Part shown: positions 41,828 through 51,397 of the stretch, in pieces
How positions within the stretch are numbered: position 1 is the first letter of the stretch
Layout: each line of letters begins with the position of its first letter
DNA from: Bradyrhizobium sp. G127
GTDB lineage: Bacteria; Pseudomonadota; Alphaproteobacteria; Rhizobiales; Xanthobacteraceae
Length of the DNA: 64,000 nt
Direction of reading: 5' to 3'
Assembly: GCF_021502575.1 (NCBI RefSeq)
Contig: NZ_JAKFGN010000001.1
Location: forward strand, 930,001 to 994,000
Notes under the pieces: model-generated
Databases searched by the model: none
The model's input: the letters and a program-made list of their open reading frames with translations, nothing else
Told to the model about the DNA's origin: nothing
Translations under genes and position numbers: made by a program

Positions 41828-42526
41828 TCAGGCCGCATCCACCAGCACGAGTTCGCTGTCTTCCAGCGCGGTGATCTTCACCGACGCTTCTTTCTGCACG
41901 GCGACGCCGTCACGCGCCTTGACACGCACGCCGTTGATCTCCACCGAGCCGGTGGCCGGGACGAGATAGCCGTAGCGCTTCTCGCCGATGGCATATTCAG
42001 CGGTCTCGCCGGCCTTCAGCGTGGTGGCCAGCACGCGCGCATCGGCGCGGATCGGCAGCGCATCGTTGTCGGCCTTGAAGCCGCTGGCGATGGTGACGAA
42101 CTTGCCGGAGCGGTTGGCCTTGGGAAACGGCTTCGCGCCCCAGGTCGGCTGTCCGCCTGCTTGCGTCGGCACGATCCAGATCTGGAAGATCTTGGTCGTC
42201 ACCGGCTCGAGGTTGTACTCAGAGTGGCGGATGCCGGACCCCGCACTCATGACCTGCACGTCGCCGGCTTCAGTGCGTCCCTCGTTGCCGAGCGAGTCCT
42301 GATGGGTAATCGCGCCTTCGCGGACATAGGTGATGATTTCCATGTTGGCATGGGGATGCGCAGGGAAACCGGTGTTCGGCGCGATCTCGTCGTCATTCCA
42401 GACGCGCAGGCTGCCGTGGCTGATATTCGCGGGATTATTGTAGCTGCCGAAAGAGAAGTGGTGCTTCGCCTTCAGCCAGCCGTGATCAGCGCTGCCGAGC
42501 TTATTGAAAGGTCGAAGTTCGATCAT
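41828..42526 (-). CDS. Pirin family protein (YhaK/YhhW type)
   Basis: A 232-residue bicupin. The N-terminal cupin has the metal ligands in FPAHPHANMEIITY (two His), SLGNEG, and QVMSAGSGIRHSE (His), with the Glu ligand in the last motif. YhhW-like pirins have quercetin 2,3-dioxygenase activity in vitro; the physiological substrate is unknown. AAAGGAAC precedes ATG 42526. It is divergent from a LysR gene and separated from it by 132 bases that hold a 10-bp inverted repeat. Confidence 0.88.
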   Translation of the reverse strand: MIELRPFNKLGSADHGWLKAKHHFSFGSYNNPANISHGSLRVWNDDEIAPNTGFPAHPHANMEIITYVREGAITHQDSLGNEGRTEAGDVQVMSAGSGIRHSEYNLEPVTTKIFQIWIVPTQAGGQPTWGAKPFPKANRSGKFVTIASGFKADNDALPIRADARVLATTLKAGETAEYAIGEKRYGYLVPATGSVEINGVRVKARDGVAVQKEASVKITALEDSELVLVDAA

Positions 42527-42601
42527 GGGATGTTCCTTTGTTCGTTTTCGACATTGGAAATTGTCGTTGGCGTTATGGATAAGCAGTACGACCTCGTGCA
42601 T

Positions 42602-42635
42602 AAATAGAAACTATCGAAACTCATTGTTTCTATTT
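42602..42635. promoter_or_regulatory. Inverted repeat between pirin and LysR genes
   Basis: AAATAGAAAC and GTTTCTATTT are perfect 10-bp arms 14 bases apart. The T-N11-A-type symmetry and position in the divergent intergenic space are what a LysR regulator would use to control pirin and itself. Confidence 0.6.
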
Positions 42636-42658
42636 GTGACATGCAAGGGGATGTACGG

Positions 42659-43573
42659 ATGGCCAAACTTCCGGACTTCGAGGCGCTGGCGATCTTCGCC
42701 AAAGTCGTGGAAATGCGGTCATTCGCAGGCGCTGCAACCGAGCTGGCGCTTTCGAAAGCAACGGTCTCGAAGGCCGTCAGCCGGCTTGAGGAGCGGCTCG
42801 GCGCGCGCCTGTTCAACCGAACCTCGCGGCAACTGGCACTGACCGATGCCGGCCAGAAGCTGTCCGAGCGTGCCGCACAGCTTCTGATGGACGGTGAGGC
42901 GGCGGAGAATGAGGCGCTGGCCCAGTCGGCCGTGCCGCGCGGGCTGGTGCGGCTGGCAGTGCCGATGACGTTCGGCGTGAAGGTGATCGGCCCGCTATTG
43001 CCGGAGTTCCTCGGCACCTATCCCGAGGTCTCCATCGACCTTCATCTCAGCGATGCGACCGTCGACCTGATCGGCGAGGGCTTCGACGCCGGTGTCCGCA
43101 TCGCGCGGTTGCCGGATTCATCACTGGTGGCGCGCCGGCTATGCGGCATGCGGCGCTACACAGTGGCAACCCCGGCCTATCTGAAGAAATACGGCCGGCC
43201 GACACATCCCATGCATCTCGCCCAGCACAAGTGCTTCGGCTACGCGTATCTCTCGACGCCGGGTGTCTGGCACTATGTCAATGCGGCCGGCGAGCAGGCA
43301 ACGGTGCGGCCGTCCGGACAACTGCGCGTCAACAACGGCGAAGCCACCATGCCGTCGCTGTTGGCCGGGCTCGGCATCGCAGACCTGCCGGATTTTATCG
43401 TCGGCGACGCTATCGCCGACGGGCGGCTTGAAGTGATCCTCAAGGACTGGAAGCAGCCCGAGGGCGCGGTGCATCTGGTAATGCCCCCGGGCGGTCCGCG
43501 TCCTGCGCGCGTCGAGGTGCTGGCGGATTATCTCGCCGCCAAACTGGGGCGTACCAAACGGGCAACCCGGTGA
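42659..43573 (+). CDS. LysR-family transcriptional regulator
   Basis: A 304-residue regulator. The winged helix (~residues 1-62) reads [20 protein letters not shown] and [34 protein letters not shown]; the effector domain follows with [19 protein letters not shown]. It is of the CrgA/DsdC-like (YafC) branch. ATG 42659 is favoured because AAGGGGATG precedes it. Divergent from the pirin-SnoaL-wrbA genes, which are its probable targets. Confidence 0.88.
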   Translation: MAKLPDFEALAIFAKVVEMRSFAGAATELALSKATVSKAVSRLEERLGARLFNRTSRQLALTDAGQKLSERAAQLLMDGEAAENEALAQSAVPRGLVRLAVPMTFGVKVIGPLLPEFLGTYPEVSIDLHLSDATVDLIGEGFDAGVRIARLPDSSLVARRLCGMRRYTVATPAYLKKYGRPTHPMHLAQHKCFGYAYLSTPGVWHYVNAAGEQATVRPSGQLRVNNGEATMPSLLAGLGIADLPDFIVGDAIADGRLEVILKDWKQPEGAVHLVMPPGGPRPARVEVLADYLAAKLGRTKRATR

Positions 43574-43656
43574 GGCTCGATCACGTTGATGTTCCGCACT
43601 GGATCGATGCAACAAGTCCGTTTACGATGCGTCTCCATCCTCGAAGGTTTCCCTCA

Positions 43657-45234
43657 ATGCGCAATTTCATCACGCCGTCCCGCTCCATCGCGGTGGGCGA
43701 ACGCGGTATGGCCGCGACCTCGCACCCGCAGGCGACTCTCGCCGCGCTCGATATTCTGAAGGCCGGCGGCAACGCGATGGATGCGGCCATTGCTGCCGTT
43801 GCCATGCAGGGGGTGGTCGAGCCGCAGATGACCGGCATCGGCGGCGACTGCTTCGTGATTTACTCGCTGAAGGCCGGCACGCCGGTGGCGCTGAACGGCT
43901 CCGGGCGCACGCCCGCGAAGACCGATCTGGCTACGACGATGGCAAGGGGTGTGACGGCGCTGACGCCGACTTCGATCGAAGGCGTCACGATTCCCGGCGC
44001 AATTGACGCGTGGTGCAAACTGTCGGCCAAGTACGGCAGCAAGTCGCTGGAGGAAATTTTCAGGCCAGCCATCGATGCGGCAGAGAACGGCTTTCGCATC
44101 ACGCCACGCGTCGCGTCGGATTGGTCGCGCAACCGTGCGAAACTCGAAAGCAATCCCGCCGCGAAAGCGCATTATCTTCCCGGCGGTGTCGCGCCGGAGA
44201 TTGGCGCGCGGCGCGATCAGCCCGCGCTCGGCAAAACCCTGCGCCGCATCGCGCGCGAAGGGCGCGCCGCATTTTACGAGGGCGAGGTTGCGGAAGAAAT
44301 CGTCAGCGTGCTGCAAGGCCTTAGCGGCGTGCACACCGTTGCGGATTTCGCCGCGAACGCGCCGGAGGATGTGACGCCGATTTCCACGAGCTATGGCGGC
44401 CACGACATTCTTGAATGTCCGCCGAACGGGCAAGGACTCGCGGCGCTGATGATCCTGCGGACATTGGCTGGCTACGACATCAAATCGCTCTCGGAAGCCG
44501 ACCGCGTCCATCTGCTGGCGGAAGCGACCAAGGCGGCGTATCGTGCGCGCGACGCATTCTTCTGCGATCCCGCTTTCGGCAAGAGCGATGCCACGCACTT
44601 CTTGTCTGAAAGTTATATCGGTGCGATCCGCAGCAAGATCGACATGGCGCACGCCAGCGCGAGTGTTGACTGGGATGACATCGAGCACAAAGACACCGTC
44701 TACGTCACGGTGGTCGACCGTGATCTCAACGCCGTGTCGTTCATCAATTCGCTGTTTCAGCCGTTCGGCAGCGGCATCTATGCGCCGAAGTCCGGCGTGC
44801 TGCTGCACAACCGCGGCTGGGGTTTCCGGCTCAAGCGCGGCCATCCCAATGCGCTCGCTCCGAACAAGCGGCCGATGCACACCATCATTCCCGGCATGGT
44901 GATGAAGAACGGCCGCTGCGCGATGCCGTTCGGCGTGATGGGCGGGCACTATCAGGCAACCGGCCACGCGAATTTCATTTCCAACATCTTCGATCTCGGC
45001 ATGGATATTCAGGCGGCCTCCGAGGCGCCGCGCTCGTTCGCTTTTGAAGGCGTGCTGTCGGTCGAACCGACGTTTGGAAAAGAAATCGGCGCTGAGCTTG
45101 CCGCGCGTGGACATGATCTGAAATGGGCCGATGCAGCCATCGGCGGGTGCCAGGCGATCTGGATCGATCATGAACGCGGTGTCCTGCTCGGCGCCACCGA
45201 CCATCGCAAGGATGGTGTCGCGCTCGGCATTTGA
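43657..45234 (+). CDS. Gamma-glutamyltransferase family protein
   Basis: A 525-residue Ntn-hydrolase: [28 protein letters not shown] (~residues 35-62) and ECPPNGQG are family motifs; autocleavage would occur before the Thr of [13 protein letters not shown] (~345). The small-subunit end ([12 protein letters not shown]) is complete. Relatives transfer or hydrolyse gamma-glutamyl groups, or act on cephalosporins. Internal start 43657 was chosen; 43570 and 43627 are alternatives and none has a clear ribosome-binding site. No obvious signal peptide, so a cytoplasmic or atypically exported enzyme. Confidence 0.85.
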   Translation: MRNFITPSRSIAVGERGMAATSHPQATLAALDILKAGGNAMDAAIAAVAMQGVVEPQMTGIGGDCFVIYSLKAGTPVALNGSGRTPAKTDLATTMARGVTALTPTSIEGVTIPGAIDAWCKLSAKYGSKSLEEIFRPAIDAAENGFRITPRVASDWSRNRAKLESNPAAKAHYLPGGVAPEIGARRDQPALGKTLRRIAREGRAAFYEGEVAEEIVSVLQGLSGVHTVADFAANAPEDVTPISTSYGGHDILECPPNGQGLAALMILRTLAGYDIKSLSEADRVHLLAEATKAAYRARDAFFCDPAFGKSDATHFLSESYIGAIRSKIDMAHASASVDWDDIEHKDTVYVTVVDRDLNAVSFINSLFQPFGSGIYAPKSGVLLHNRGWGFRLKRGHPNALAPNKRPMHTIIPGMVMKNGRCAMPFGVMGGHYQATGHANFISNIFDLGMDIQAASEAPRSFAFEGVLSVEPTFGKEIGAELAARGHDLKWADAAIGGCQAIWIDHERGVLLGATDHRKDGVALGI

Positions 45235-45241
45235 GCACTCG

Positions 45242-45268
45242 CTCCGGACGCATTGGGCATGTCCGGAG
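45242..45268. terminator. Hairpin after the gamma-glutamyltransferase gene
   Basis: CTCCGGAC and GTCCGGAG, 8-bp arms around an 11-base loop, start seven bases after the stop. There is no T-run, so termination strength is doubtful. Confidence 0.5.
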
Positions 45269-45312
45269 ATACATCAACCGGCGCGGATGTCAGCCGCGCG
45301 CGATCGCTTTGA

Positions 45313-45636
45313 TTATGTATTGCCGTACTTCATGAAGAAGCACCTCCTTTCGCCGGAAAGGTTGTGGCATCGCCAGGTTCTGCCGTCTTCGCTCGGCGTC
45401 GCCTGTTCGAACGGAACCAGCTCCTTGAATCGCGTGAGCCAGATTCCGTCGGGGCGGACCTGTACCTCGTCTGCGCTGAGCTGTTCGCAATCACTGGGTC
45501 CGCAGCAGTGGACGCCGTCCTGGCCTTTGTAGGAGCCTTCGGCAATCCAGTTCGGTTTGCCATCGGCGTCGTGCGCGAAGCATACGCGGGTGAGCAGCAG
45601 CGCCACCGTCAGAAACAAGAAAATGATTGATCGCAT
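45313..45636 (-). CDS. Small secreted cysteine-containing protein
   Basis: A 107-residue protein with a signal peptide (RSIIFLFLTVALLLTRVCFA) and a mature part with HCCGPSDC and later WRCHNL-RRCFF cysteines, probably disulfide bonded in the periplasm. An almost consensus AAGGAGGTGA stands before ATG 45636. Resembles conserved hypothetical proteins of rhizobial genomes. Function unknown. Confidence 0.72.
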   Translation of the reverse strand: MRSIIFLFLTVALLLTRVCFAHDADGKPNWIAEGSYKGQDGVHCCGPSDCEQLSADEVQVRPDGIWLTRFKELVPFEQATPSEDGRTWRCHNLSGERRCFFMKYGNT

Positions 45637-45779
45637 CACATCACCTCCTTGGTGAAATGCGAAGCATCAATCGTGCCAGTCACGAGTCGCAGCGATTCCC
45701 AAAGGACATGCCTGAGATGCAAAGCCGGACGGCGAGTCTTTTCTGCAACAGTAACCGCGGATGCGAACGTCCGAATTCC

Positions 45780-46523
45780 CTAAGCGTCCGCGGTCATGAG
45801 CCTGGGCAGGTCGGCAAGTGCGGAGATTCGAAAGTCGGGTTCCATCCCGAACTCGTCCATCTGCATGCGCAACGCCTTGAACATCGACAGCGGGCGCACG
45901 AGATCGGCTTTCGCAAGCTCGGCAGCCATTGCTTGCGGCGTCACGCGTTCGATCCATGCCACATTCAGGCCAAAGGCTTTTGCGCCGCAGGCATCGAACG
46001 GATTGGACGACACGAACAGCACCTCATGCGGTTTCACGTCGAGATTCGATTCAATCAGTTCGTAGGTTCGCGGCGACGGTTTGAAGGTCTTCGTGGAGTC
46101 GATGCTGATGGTTGCGTCGAGAATGCTGTGGAGGCCAGTATTGCGCACCAGCGAATTCAGCATGTCGGTGCTGCCGTTGGAGAGGATCGCGAGCTTGCGG
46201 TCTTTCAGTCCGGTGAGCGCCTGTTTCGCATCCGGGTAAAGGTCGAGATGGATGTATTTGTCCATAATGCGATCGAAGACTGCTCCGTTGAATGTCAGCC
46301 CGAGTACGTTGAGTGTGAAAGTCAGCGAGTCGCGTGTGATGACCGAGAAGTCCTCGTAGCGGTTCATCAGCGAGCGCAGCCAGGTGTACTCAAGCTGTTT
46401 CAGCCGCCAGATCTGTGTGATCAGCTCGCCATAGCCGGGAAAAGCCTGGTTCGTGACGGCAGCAACCGACTGCACATCATAGAGTGTGCCGTAAGCGTCG
46501 AATACGACGGCCTTGATTCTCAT
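45780..46523 (-). CDS. HAD-superfamily protein, (S)-2-haloacid dehalogenase type II
   Basis: A 247-residue enzyme: motif I VVFDAYGTLYDV (nucleophile Asp, ~residue 8), motif II LSNGS (~118), motif III Lys in KTFKPSPRTYEL (~150) and motif IV SSNPFDACGAKAFG (~173), which matches 2-haloacid dehalogenases (Ser-Asn-x-x-Asp). It would hydrolyse 2-haloalkanoic acids to 2-hydroxy acids with inversion. Normal family length is ~225-240. It is isolated, with no transporter next to it. Confidence 0.85.
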   Translation of the reverse strand: MRIKAVVFDAYGTLYDVQSVAAVTNQAFPGYGELITQIWRLKQLEYTWLRSLMNRYEDFSVITRDSLTFTLNVLGLTFNGAVFDRIMDKYIHLDLYPDAKQALTGLKDRKLAILSNGSTDMLNSLVRNTGLHSILDATISIDSTKTFKPSPRTYELIESNLDVKPHEVLFVSSNPFDACGAKAFGLNVAWIERVTPQAMAAELAKADLVRPLSMFKALRMQMDEFGMEPDFRISALADLPRLMTADA

Positions 46524-46787
46524 TTCACACGTCCATCTTTGAGGGGCACGATCGGCAAATCTCCGGCGCAACTCATCTAGGTCCTGTCAATGCCAGCACG
46601 CCTGATCCGGGAGCGCCAACGCCTATAAATTGGGCCTCTATTGTGGTCCGCCATTGCCGGAATACTCAACCAATTCAAATTGCAATTCAGACTCCCGTTA
46701 GGAGCTGTTTCATGAATTTAAGTTAGCCATTGATCTGGCGCAAAGCGCCTGCCGGTTTATCGATCGCTGAAACCAGAAAGGTTAACG

Positions 46788-48467
46788 ATGCTCGGGAATT
46801 TGCGGATTTCGTCCAAGCTGCTGATGATGGTGGTGCTTTCGGCGCTGGGTATCGTTGGCGTCGCCGGTGTCGGCCTCTCGGCGCTCAAGGATAATCTGCT
46901 AGAGGACCGCAAAGCCAAGCTCCAGGATCTGGTCCTGCTTGCGCGCCAGGCTGTCGAACAAAACTACGAAGTTTCCCGCAAGGCCGGCCTTTCGGATGCC
47001 GAGACGCTCGAGCGCGGATCGAAGTTGCTGCGCACGCTGCGCTTCGGCAAGGAAGATTATTTTCTTGCGTTTGGTTCGAACAGCGCCGTGCAGGTCCATC
47101 CCAACCCGAAAGTCGAGGGCAAGGATCTGACGAATTCTCCGGATTCCGACGGTGTCTTCTACACCCGTCAGTTGATCGAGATGGGTAACAAAGGTGGCGG
47201 ATTTGTCGCTTACCGTTTCCCGCGCCCCGGCTCCGACCAGCCGGTGCCGAAGATTTCCTATTCGACACAGTTCAAGCCCTATGGATGGATCATCGCCGGT
47301 GGAATCTATGTCGACGACGTCGACGCGATCTTCTGGACACAGGTGCAGCGCATCGGTGCTCTGGTCGGCATTGGATTGCTGCTGGTTGTAGGCATGTCGC
47401 TTCTGCTGAGCCGCAGTATCGTCAGGCCCATCGTCGATATGACCGGGGCGATGCGCAAGATCTCCCAGGGTGACACCTCCACCGAGGTGCCCGCATTGGA
47501 TCGCCGCGACGAAGTCGGCGCGATGGCGCAGTCGGTGCAGGTGTTCAAGGACAACATGATTGAGGCCGCGCGTCTGCGCGCCGAGCAGGACGAGATGAAA
47601 GTGCAGTCCGAATCCGAGAAGAAAAACCTTCTCAGGAAAATGGCCGACGATTTCGAGCAGGGCGTTCGTCAATCGCTCGATACGCTCACCGGAGCGGCGA
47701 CGGAGATGCGTGCGACGTCGCAGAGTATGTCTGCGACTGCCGAGGAAACCAGCCATCAGGCCACGACGGTTGCCGCGGTTGCGGAGCAGGCCTCCGCCAA
47801 TGTGCAGACGGTCGCAGCCGCGACTGAGGAATTGTCGTCTTCGGTGTCCGAGATCGGTCGTCAGGTTGCCGAATCCACCAAGATCGCGGGTCAGGCCGTG
47901 GAGCAGGCAAACCGCACCAACGTCACGGTGCAGGGTCTGTCGGCGGCGGCGCAGAAGATCGGCGCTGTGGTCAAGCTGATCAGCGACATCGCCAGCCAGA
48001 CCAACCTTCTCGCGCTCAATGCCACGATCGAAGCCGCGCGCGCGGGAGAAGCCGGCCGTGGATTTGCGGTGGTCGCGAGCGAGGTCAAGTCGCTCGCCAG
48101 CCAGACCGCCAAGGCCACCGAAGATATCTCGGCGCAGGTGGCCGCGATGCAGGAGGCCACCGCCGAGGCGGTGCAGGCCATCGAAAGCATCGGCGGCACC
48201 ATCGGATCGATCAACGAGATCGCCACTGTGATTGCGTCGGCGGTTGAGGAGCAGGGCTCCGCGACGCGGGAGATCGCCCGTAACGTTCAGGAAGCCGCGC
48301 AGGGGACCGGTGAAGTTTCCAGCAACATCGTCGGCGTCAATGCCGCCGCTGGCGAGACCGGCACGGCAGCCACGCAGGTGCTCGCTTCAGCCGAGCAACT
48401 CAGCGGGCAGGCCGCAACGCTGCGCGGTGACGTCGATCGCTTCCTCGCCAATATCCGTGCGGCCTGA
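46788..48467 (+). CDS. Methyl-accepting chemotaxis protein with sCache_2 sensor
   Basis: A 559-residue membrane receptor. One helix (residues ~12-32), a periplasmic single-Cache domain (~35-185, with FGKEDYFLAF and HPNPKVEGKDL), a second helix (~188-208), a HAMP linker (SRSIVRPIVDMTGAMRKISQGD), then the signalling domain with the hairpin SDIASQTNLLALNATIEAARAGEAGRGFAVVASEVKSLA (~399-437). sCache_2 receptors sense small carboxylates. No che genes are in the window. Confidence 0.92.
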   Translation: MLGNLRISSKLLMMVVLSALGIVGVAGVGLSALKDNLLEDRKAKLQDLVLLARQAVEQNYEVSRKAGLSDAETLERGSKLLRTLRFGKEDYFLAFGSNSAVQVHPNPKVEGKDLTNSPDSDGVFYTRQLIEMGNKGGGFVAYRFPRPGSDQPVPKISYSTQFKPYGWIIAGGIYVDDVDAIFWTQVQRIGALVGIGLLLVVGMSLLLSRSIVRPIVDMTGAMRKISQGDTSTEVPALDRRDEVGAMAQSVQVFKDNMIEAARLRAEQDEMKVQSESEKKNLLRKMADDFEQGVRQSLDTLTGAATEMRATSQSMSATAEETSHQATTVAAVAEQASANVQTVAAATEELSSSVSEIGRQVAESTKIAGQAVEQANRTNVTVQGLSAAAQKIGAVVKLISDIASQTNLLALNATIEAARAGEAGRGFAVVASEVKSLASQTAKATEDISAQVAAMQEATAEAVQAIESIGGTIGSINEIATVIASAVEEQGSATREIARNVQEAAQGTGEVSSNIVGVNAAAGETGTAATQVLASAEQLSGQAATLRGDVDRFLANIRAA

Positions 48468-48580
48468 CGCGGCTCGTATCTGATCGGACTGCCGGAGTAA
48501 TCCGGCCGCCCGATCGTCATTCCTGCATCCCATCGTGTGTGCTACCGTTCCCTCATAAAAATAAGACTAGGGGAGGCACC

Positions 48581-49579
48581 ATGAATCGGCGCGAGCTTTT
48601 GAAGGCGGCTGCGGTGTTGCCGCTGTCGCAGGCTGTCTTGACGACGCTGTCCGGCAACACGAATGCGCAGGCGGCATGGCCCGCGCGCAACATCACCATG
48701 ATCGTCCCGTTTCCGGCTGGCGGGCAGGCCGATCTTGCGGCGCGTCCGGTTGCACTGGCGCTGGAGCGCATTCTCGGCAAGCCCGTGATCGTGGACAATC
48801 GCGCCGGTGGTGGCGGTGGTTCGGTCGGTAACGCAGCGGCCGCACGCGCCGAGCCGGACGGCTACACGCTGCTGATGACGCTGTCCTCGCTGGCGGTATT
48901 ACCCGAGGCCGACCGGCTGTTCGACCGTCCCGTCGCTTATGAAATGTCGCAGTTCGCACCTATTGCGCGGGTGCTTGCCGATCCGACCATGCTGGCGGTG
49001 CCAGCGTCGGCGCCCTGGAAGACCGTGAAGGATTTCGTCGAGGATGCGAAAGCGCGGCCGGGACAAATTCCCTACGGCTCGTCCGGCCCCTACGGCACGC
49101 TGCACATTGCGATGGAAATGTTCGCCGCGAGCGCCGGCATCAAGCTGCTGCATGTGCCGTTTCGAGGTGCAGGCCCTGCGCTCACCGGATTGCTCACCGG
49201 CACGGTGCAGGCAGTCGCGTCGGCGCCGGGAACGCTGCGTGCGCAGGTCGATGACGGCAAGATGCGTGTGCTGGCCGGCTGGGGCGCCAAGCGCGTCGCG
49301 AGTTTTCCGGACGTGCCGACCTTCCAGGAACTCGGCTACAAAGATGTTGAGTTTTACATCTGGGCCGGGCTGTTCGCCCAGAGGGCGTTGCCGGCACCGA
49401 TCATGACGCGCCTGCGCGAGGCAATGGGTGAAGCCGTGCGCGCGCCGGAGGTGGTGAAGACCTTCGAGACGGCGGGTAGCCCGGTTGCTTATCTGGATGC
49501 GCCGGACTTTGCGAAGTTCGTCGAGGCTGATAGCGCGCGCCTGATCGCTGCGGTGAAAAAGATCGGCAAGGTGGAGTAG
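48581..49579 (+). CDS. Tripartite tricarboxylate transporter substrate-binding protein (TctC/Bug)
   Basis: A 332-residue periplasmic binding protein. The N-terminus MNRRELLKAAAVLPL is Tat-like and is followed by a cleavable hydrophobic segment. Family motifs: NITMIVPFPAGGQADLAARPVA and VIVDNRAGGGGGSVGNAA (ligand carboxylate-binding loops), VPFRGAGPALTGLLTG and a C-terminal FAKFVEADSARLIAAVKK. GGGGAGG precedes ATG 48581. No TctA or TctB genes are adjacent, so it is one of three orphan binding proteins here. Confidence 0.9.
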   Translation: MNRRELLKAAAVLPLSQAVLTTLSGNTNAQAAWPARNITMIVPFPAGGQADLAARPVALALERILGKPVIVDNRAGGGGGSVGNAAAARAEPDGYTLLMTLSSLAVLPEADRLFDRPVAYEMSQFAPIARVLADPTMLAVPASAPWKTVKDFVEDAKARPGQIPYGSSGPYGTLHIAMEMFAASAGIKLLHVPFRGAGPALTGLLTGTVQAVASAPGTLRAQVDDGKMRVLAGWGAKRVASFPDVPTFQELGYKDVEFYIWAGLFAQRALPAPIMTRLREAMGEAVRAPEVVKTFETAGSPVAYLDAPDFAKFVEADSARLIAAVKKIGKVE

Positions 49580-49585
49580 TTCTCC

Positions 49586-50053
49586 TTATGCGGGCAACTC
49601 GCTGACATCCACCCATTCGGCGCTGGTCAATTCGGCCATGCGCGCGGGCGAAATGCGCACCGCGCTGTTGATCGAACCGGCCGCGGGCACGACTTCGCTG
49701 AAAGCTTTCAGCGATATGTCGCAATACACCGGCAGCGGTGTCTTCAGCCCAAACGGACAGATGCCGCCGACCGGATGGCCTGTGGCATCCAGTGCTTCCT
49801 CAGCATTCAGCATGCGTGGCTTGCCACCGAACGCGGCGCGCGCCTTTTTATTGTCGAGCCGCGCAGTGCCGCAGGTCACAACCAGCAGCACGCGATCGCC
49901 GACGCGCAGCGACAGCGTCTTGGCAATTTCGGCGGGGGTGACGTCAAACGCTTCGGCGGCCAGCGCCACGGTGGCGGAACTCTTGTTGGATTCGATCACG
50001 GAAATCTCGGGCGCATTTTTCGCGAAGAACGCGCGAACCGATTCGATGCTCAT
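49586..50053 (-). CDS. YbaK/EbsC-type aminoacyl-tRNA deacylase
   Basis: A 155-residue protein with the YbaK fold: ALAAEAFDVTPAEIAKTLSLR (residues ~31-51), the conserved Lys in the KTL motif, DNKKARAAFGGKPRMLN and TGHPVGGICPFGL with its invariant Gly-His-Pro. Members hydrolyse misacylated tRNA such as Cys-tRNA-Pro. It converges with the upstream tctC gene, the two stops lying 6 bases apart. Confidence 0.87.
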   Translation of the reverse strand: MSIESVRAFFAKNAPEISVIESNKSSATVALAAEAFDVTPAEIAKTLSLRVGDRVLLVVTCGTARLDNKKARAAFGGKPRMLNAEEALDATGHPVGGICPFGLKTPLPVYCDISLKAFSEVVPAAGSINSAVRISPARMAELTSAEWVDVSELPA

Positions 50054-50095
50054 GCTTTGTCCTGTCGGCAGTCTGGAGTCGATGGAGGACCTATC

Positions 50096-50473
50096 ATGGC
50101 CACGGCCGTACGCAAATCGTCAGCAAGGCGAACGCGAAAGACATCGTCCGCGACGAAGAGCCGGAGAACGGCATCCGGACGCAAGACGGCAGCAAAACGT
50201 CCGGTTCGCAAATGGTCTGGCCGCGTCACCGCGACCAGCAATGCGCTGGATCTGAAGCACGATGTATTCAAGCAGGATAGTCCGGCCGCCATCGCCAGGT
50301 CGCTGAAGCGATCGGCAGAGCGCAGCCATCGTCGCAAGAGCGATCCCTATCGATCTGCGATGTCGATGCTGGTGTTCTACATTAACCGCGCCGGAAAGAA
50401 TCTCTCGACTGCGCGCAAGCGCAAACTGGAGGCAGCGAAAGGCGAATTGCGCAAGGCGTTCGGTAAAACCTGA
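50096..50473 (+). CDS. DUF3175 family basic protein
   Basis: A 125-residue, very basic protein. The N-terminal third is a lysine/arginine/serine/threonine-rich tail; the rest (KWSGRVTATSNALDLKHDVF and RRKSDPYRSAMSMLVFYINRAGKNL) matches DUF3175. GGAGGAC before ATG 50096 fixes the start. The histone-like tail suggests nucleic-acid binding, which is an inference. Confidence 0.82.
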   Translation: MATAVRKSSARRTRKTSSATKSRRTASGRKTAAKRPVRKWSGRVTATSNALDLKHDVFKQDSPAAIARSLKRSAERSHRRKSDPYRSAMSMLVFYINRAGKNLSTARKRKLEAAKGELRKAFGKT

Positions 50474-50520
50474 CGACAAGACGGGAATGAGACGTATTGG
50501 CTCTCCTACGGGGCATCGTC

Positions 50521-51291
50521 TCACCCTTTCGCCGCGGTCTGCGTGCGGATATCCTGCGCCGTGCGTTGCAATGCCACCAGAAACTTTTTCTTCGCCTCGG
50601 TTTCGGTCACCGTCCCGGAGATTGTGTTGATGCTGATGGCGGCCACCACCTGACCGGCCTGATCCCGGACTGGCACGGCAATGCCGCAGATCGCGGGATC
50701 GAGTTCGCCGTCGATCCAGGCGTAGCCTTGCGCCTCCACGCGCGCGAGTTCTTCACCGAGCCTGATCGGGCAGGTCACTGTGCGTGGCGTGATCTGTTTG
50801 TAGTCGATAGCAGCAAGAACCTCCGCGCGTTTCTCCGGCGGAAGCGCCCCGAGCAGCACGCGGCCCAACGAGATCACATGCGCGGGCAGGCGGCTGCCGA
50901 TGCCGAGATTGGCGGAGAGAATGCGCCGTGCTGGCAGGCGCAGCGCATAGACGATCTCGGTCTCGTCGAGCACCGCCAGCGCGCAGGACTCTCCGATCTC
51001 GTTGCGCAGGTCTTCGAGCGCGCGTTGCGCATAGCCCCAATAAGGCAGCGCGTTGAGGTACGACAATCCGAGGCCAAGCGCGCGAGGACGCAGGCTGAAG
51101 TAGCGGCCATCGGCCTCGCAATACTTGAGTGCAACCAGCGTCGCCAGCATGCGGCGCGCCGTTGCGCGTGTGAGCCCTGCGAATGCCGCAGCTTCCGACA
51201 GTGTGTGCCGTCCGGGCGGGCGGCCGAGCGCTTCAACCACGGAAAATCCCCGGGCGATCGCGCGCACGAAACTGTCACTATCCTTGGCCAT
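50521..51291 (-). CDS. IclR-family regulator (PcaR/PcaU/PobR type)
   Basis: A 256-residue regulator: winged helix in residues ~8-70 (FVRAIARGFSVVEALGRPPG, LSEAAAFAGLTRATARRMLATLV) and an effector domain from ~85 with VYALRLPARRILSANLGIGSRLPAHVISLGRVLLGALP. The PcaR/PcaU/PobR-type pattern suggests control of aromatic or carboxylate catabolism. It is divergent from the MaoC-MaoC-monooxygenase genes; a 35-bp dyad lies between. Confidence 0.88.
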   Translation of the reverse strand: MAKDSDSFVRAIARGFSVVEALGRPPGRHTLSEAAAFAGLTRATARRMLATLVALKYCEADGRYFSLRPRALGLGLSYLNALPYWGYAQRALEDLRNEIGESCALAVLDETEIVYALRLPARRILSANLGIGSRLPAHVISLGRVLLGALPPEKRAEVLAAIDYKQITPRTVTCPIRLGEELARVEAQGYAWIDGELDPAICGIAVPVRDQAGQVVAAISINTISGTVTETEAKKKFLVALQRTAQDIRTQTAAKG

Positions 51292-51344
51292 TCTAAAAAC
51301 CTCGTTTTTTCCGTCTTGTCAGGCTCGAACGGCCGGACCATAAT

Positions 51345-51379
51345 GTTCGTAAGGCGGCTATAAAGTTCGCCTGATGAAC
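51345..51379. promoter_or_regulatory. Candidate IclR operator
   Basis: GTTCGTAAGGCG and CGCCTGATGAAC form imperfect 12-bp arms (10 matches) 11 bases apart, in the 106-base divergent region between the IclR gene and the first MaoC gene. IclR proteins of this branch bind such imperfect dyads. Confidence 0.5.
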
Positions 51380-51397
51380 GATAGATGAGAGAATGCC

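Noticed and set aside
43654-45204. A 516-codon open frame on the minus strand
   Set aside because: It lies opposite the gamma-glutamyltransferase gene, has no recognisable domain and is rich in Arg/His; a typical antisense shadow in GC-rich DNA.
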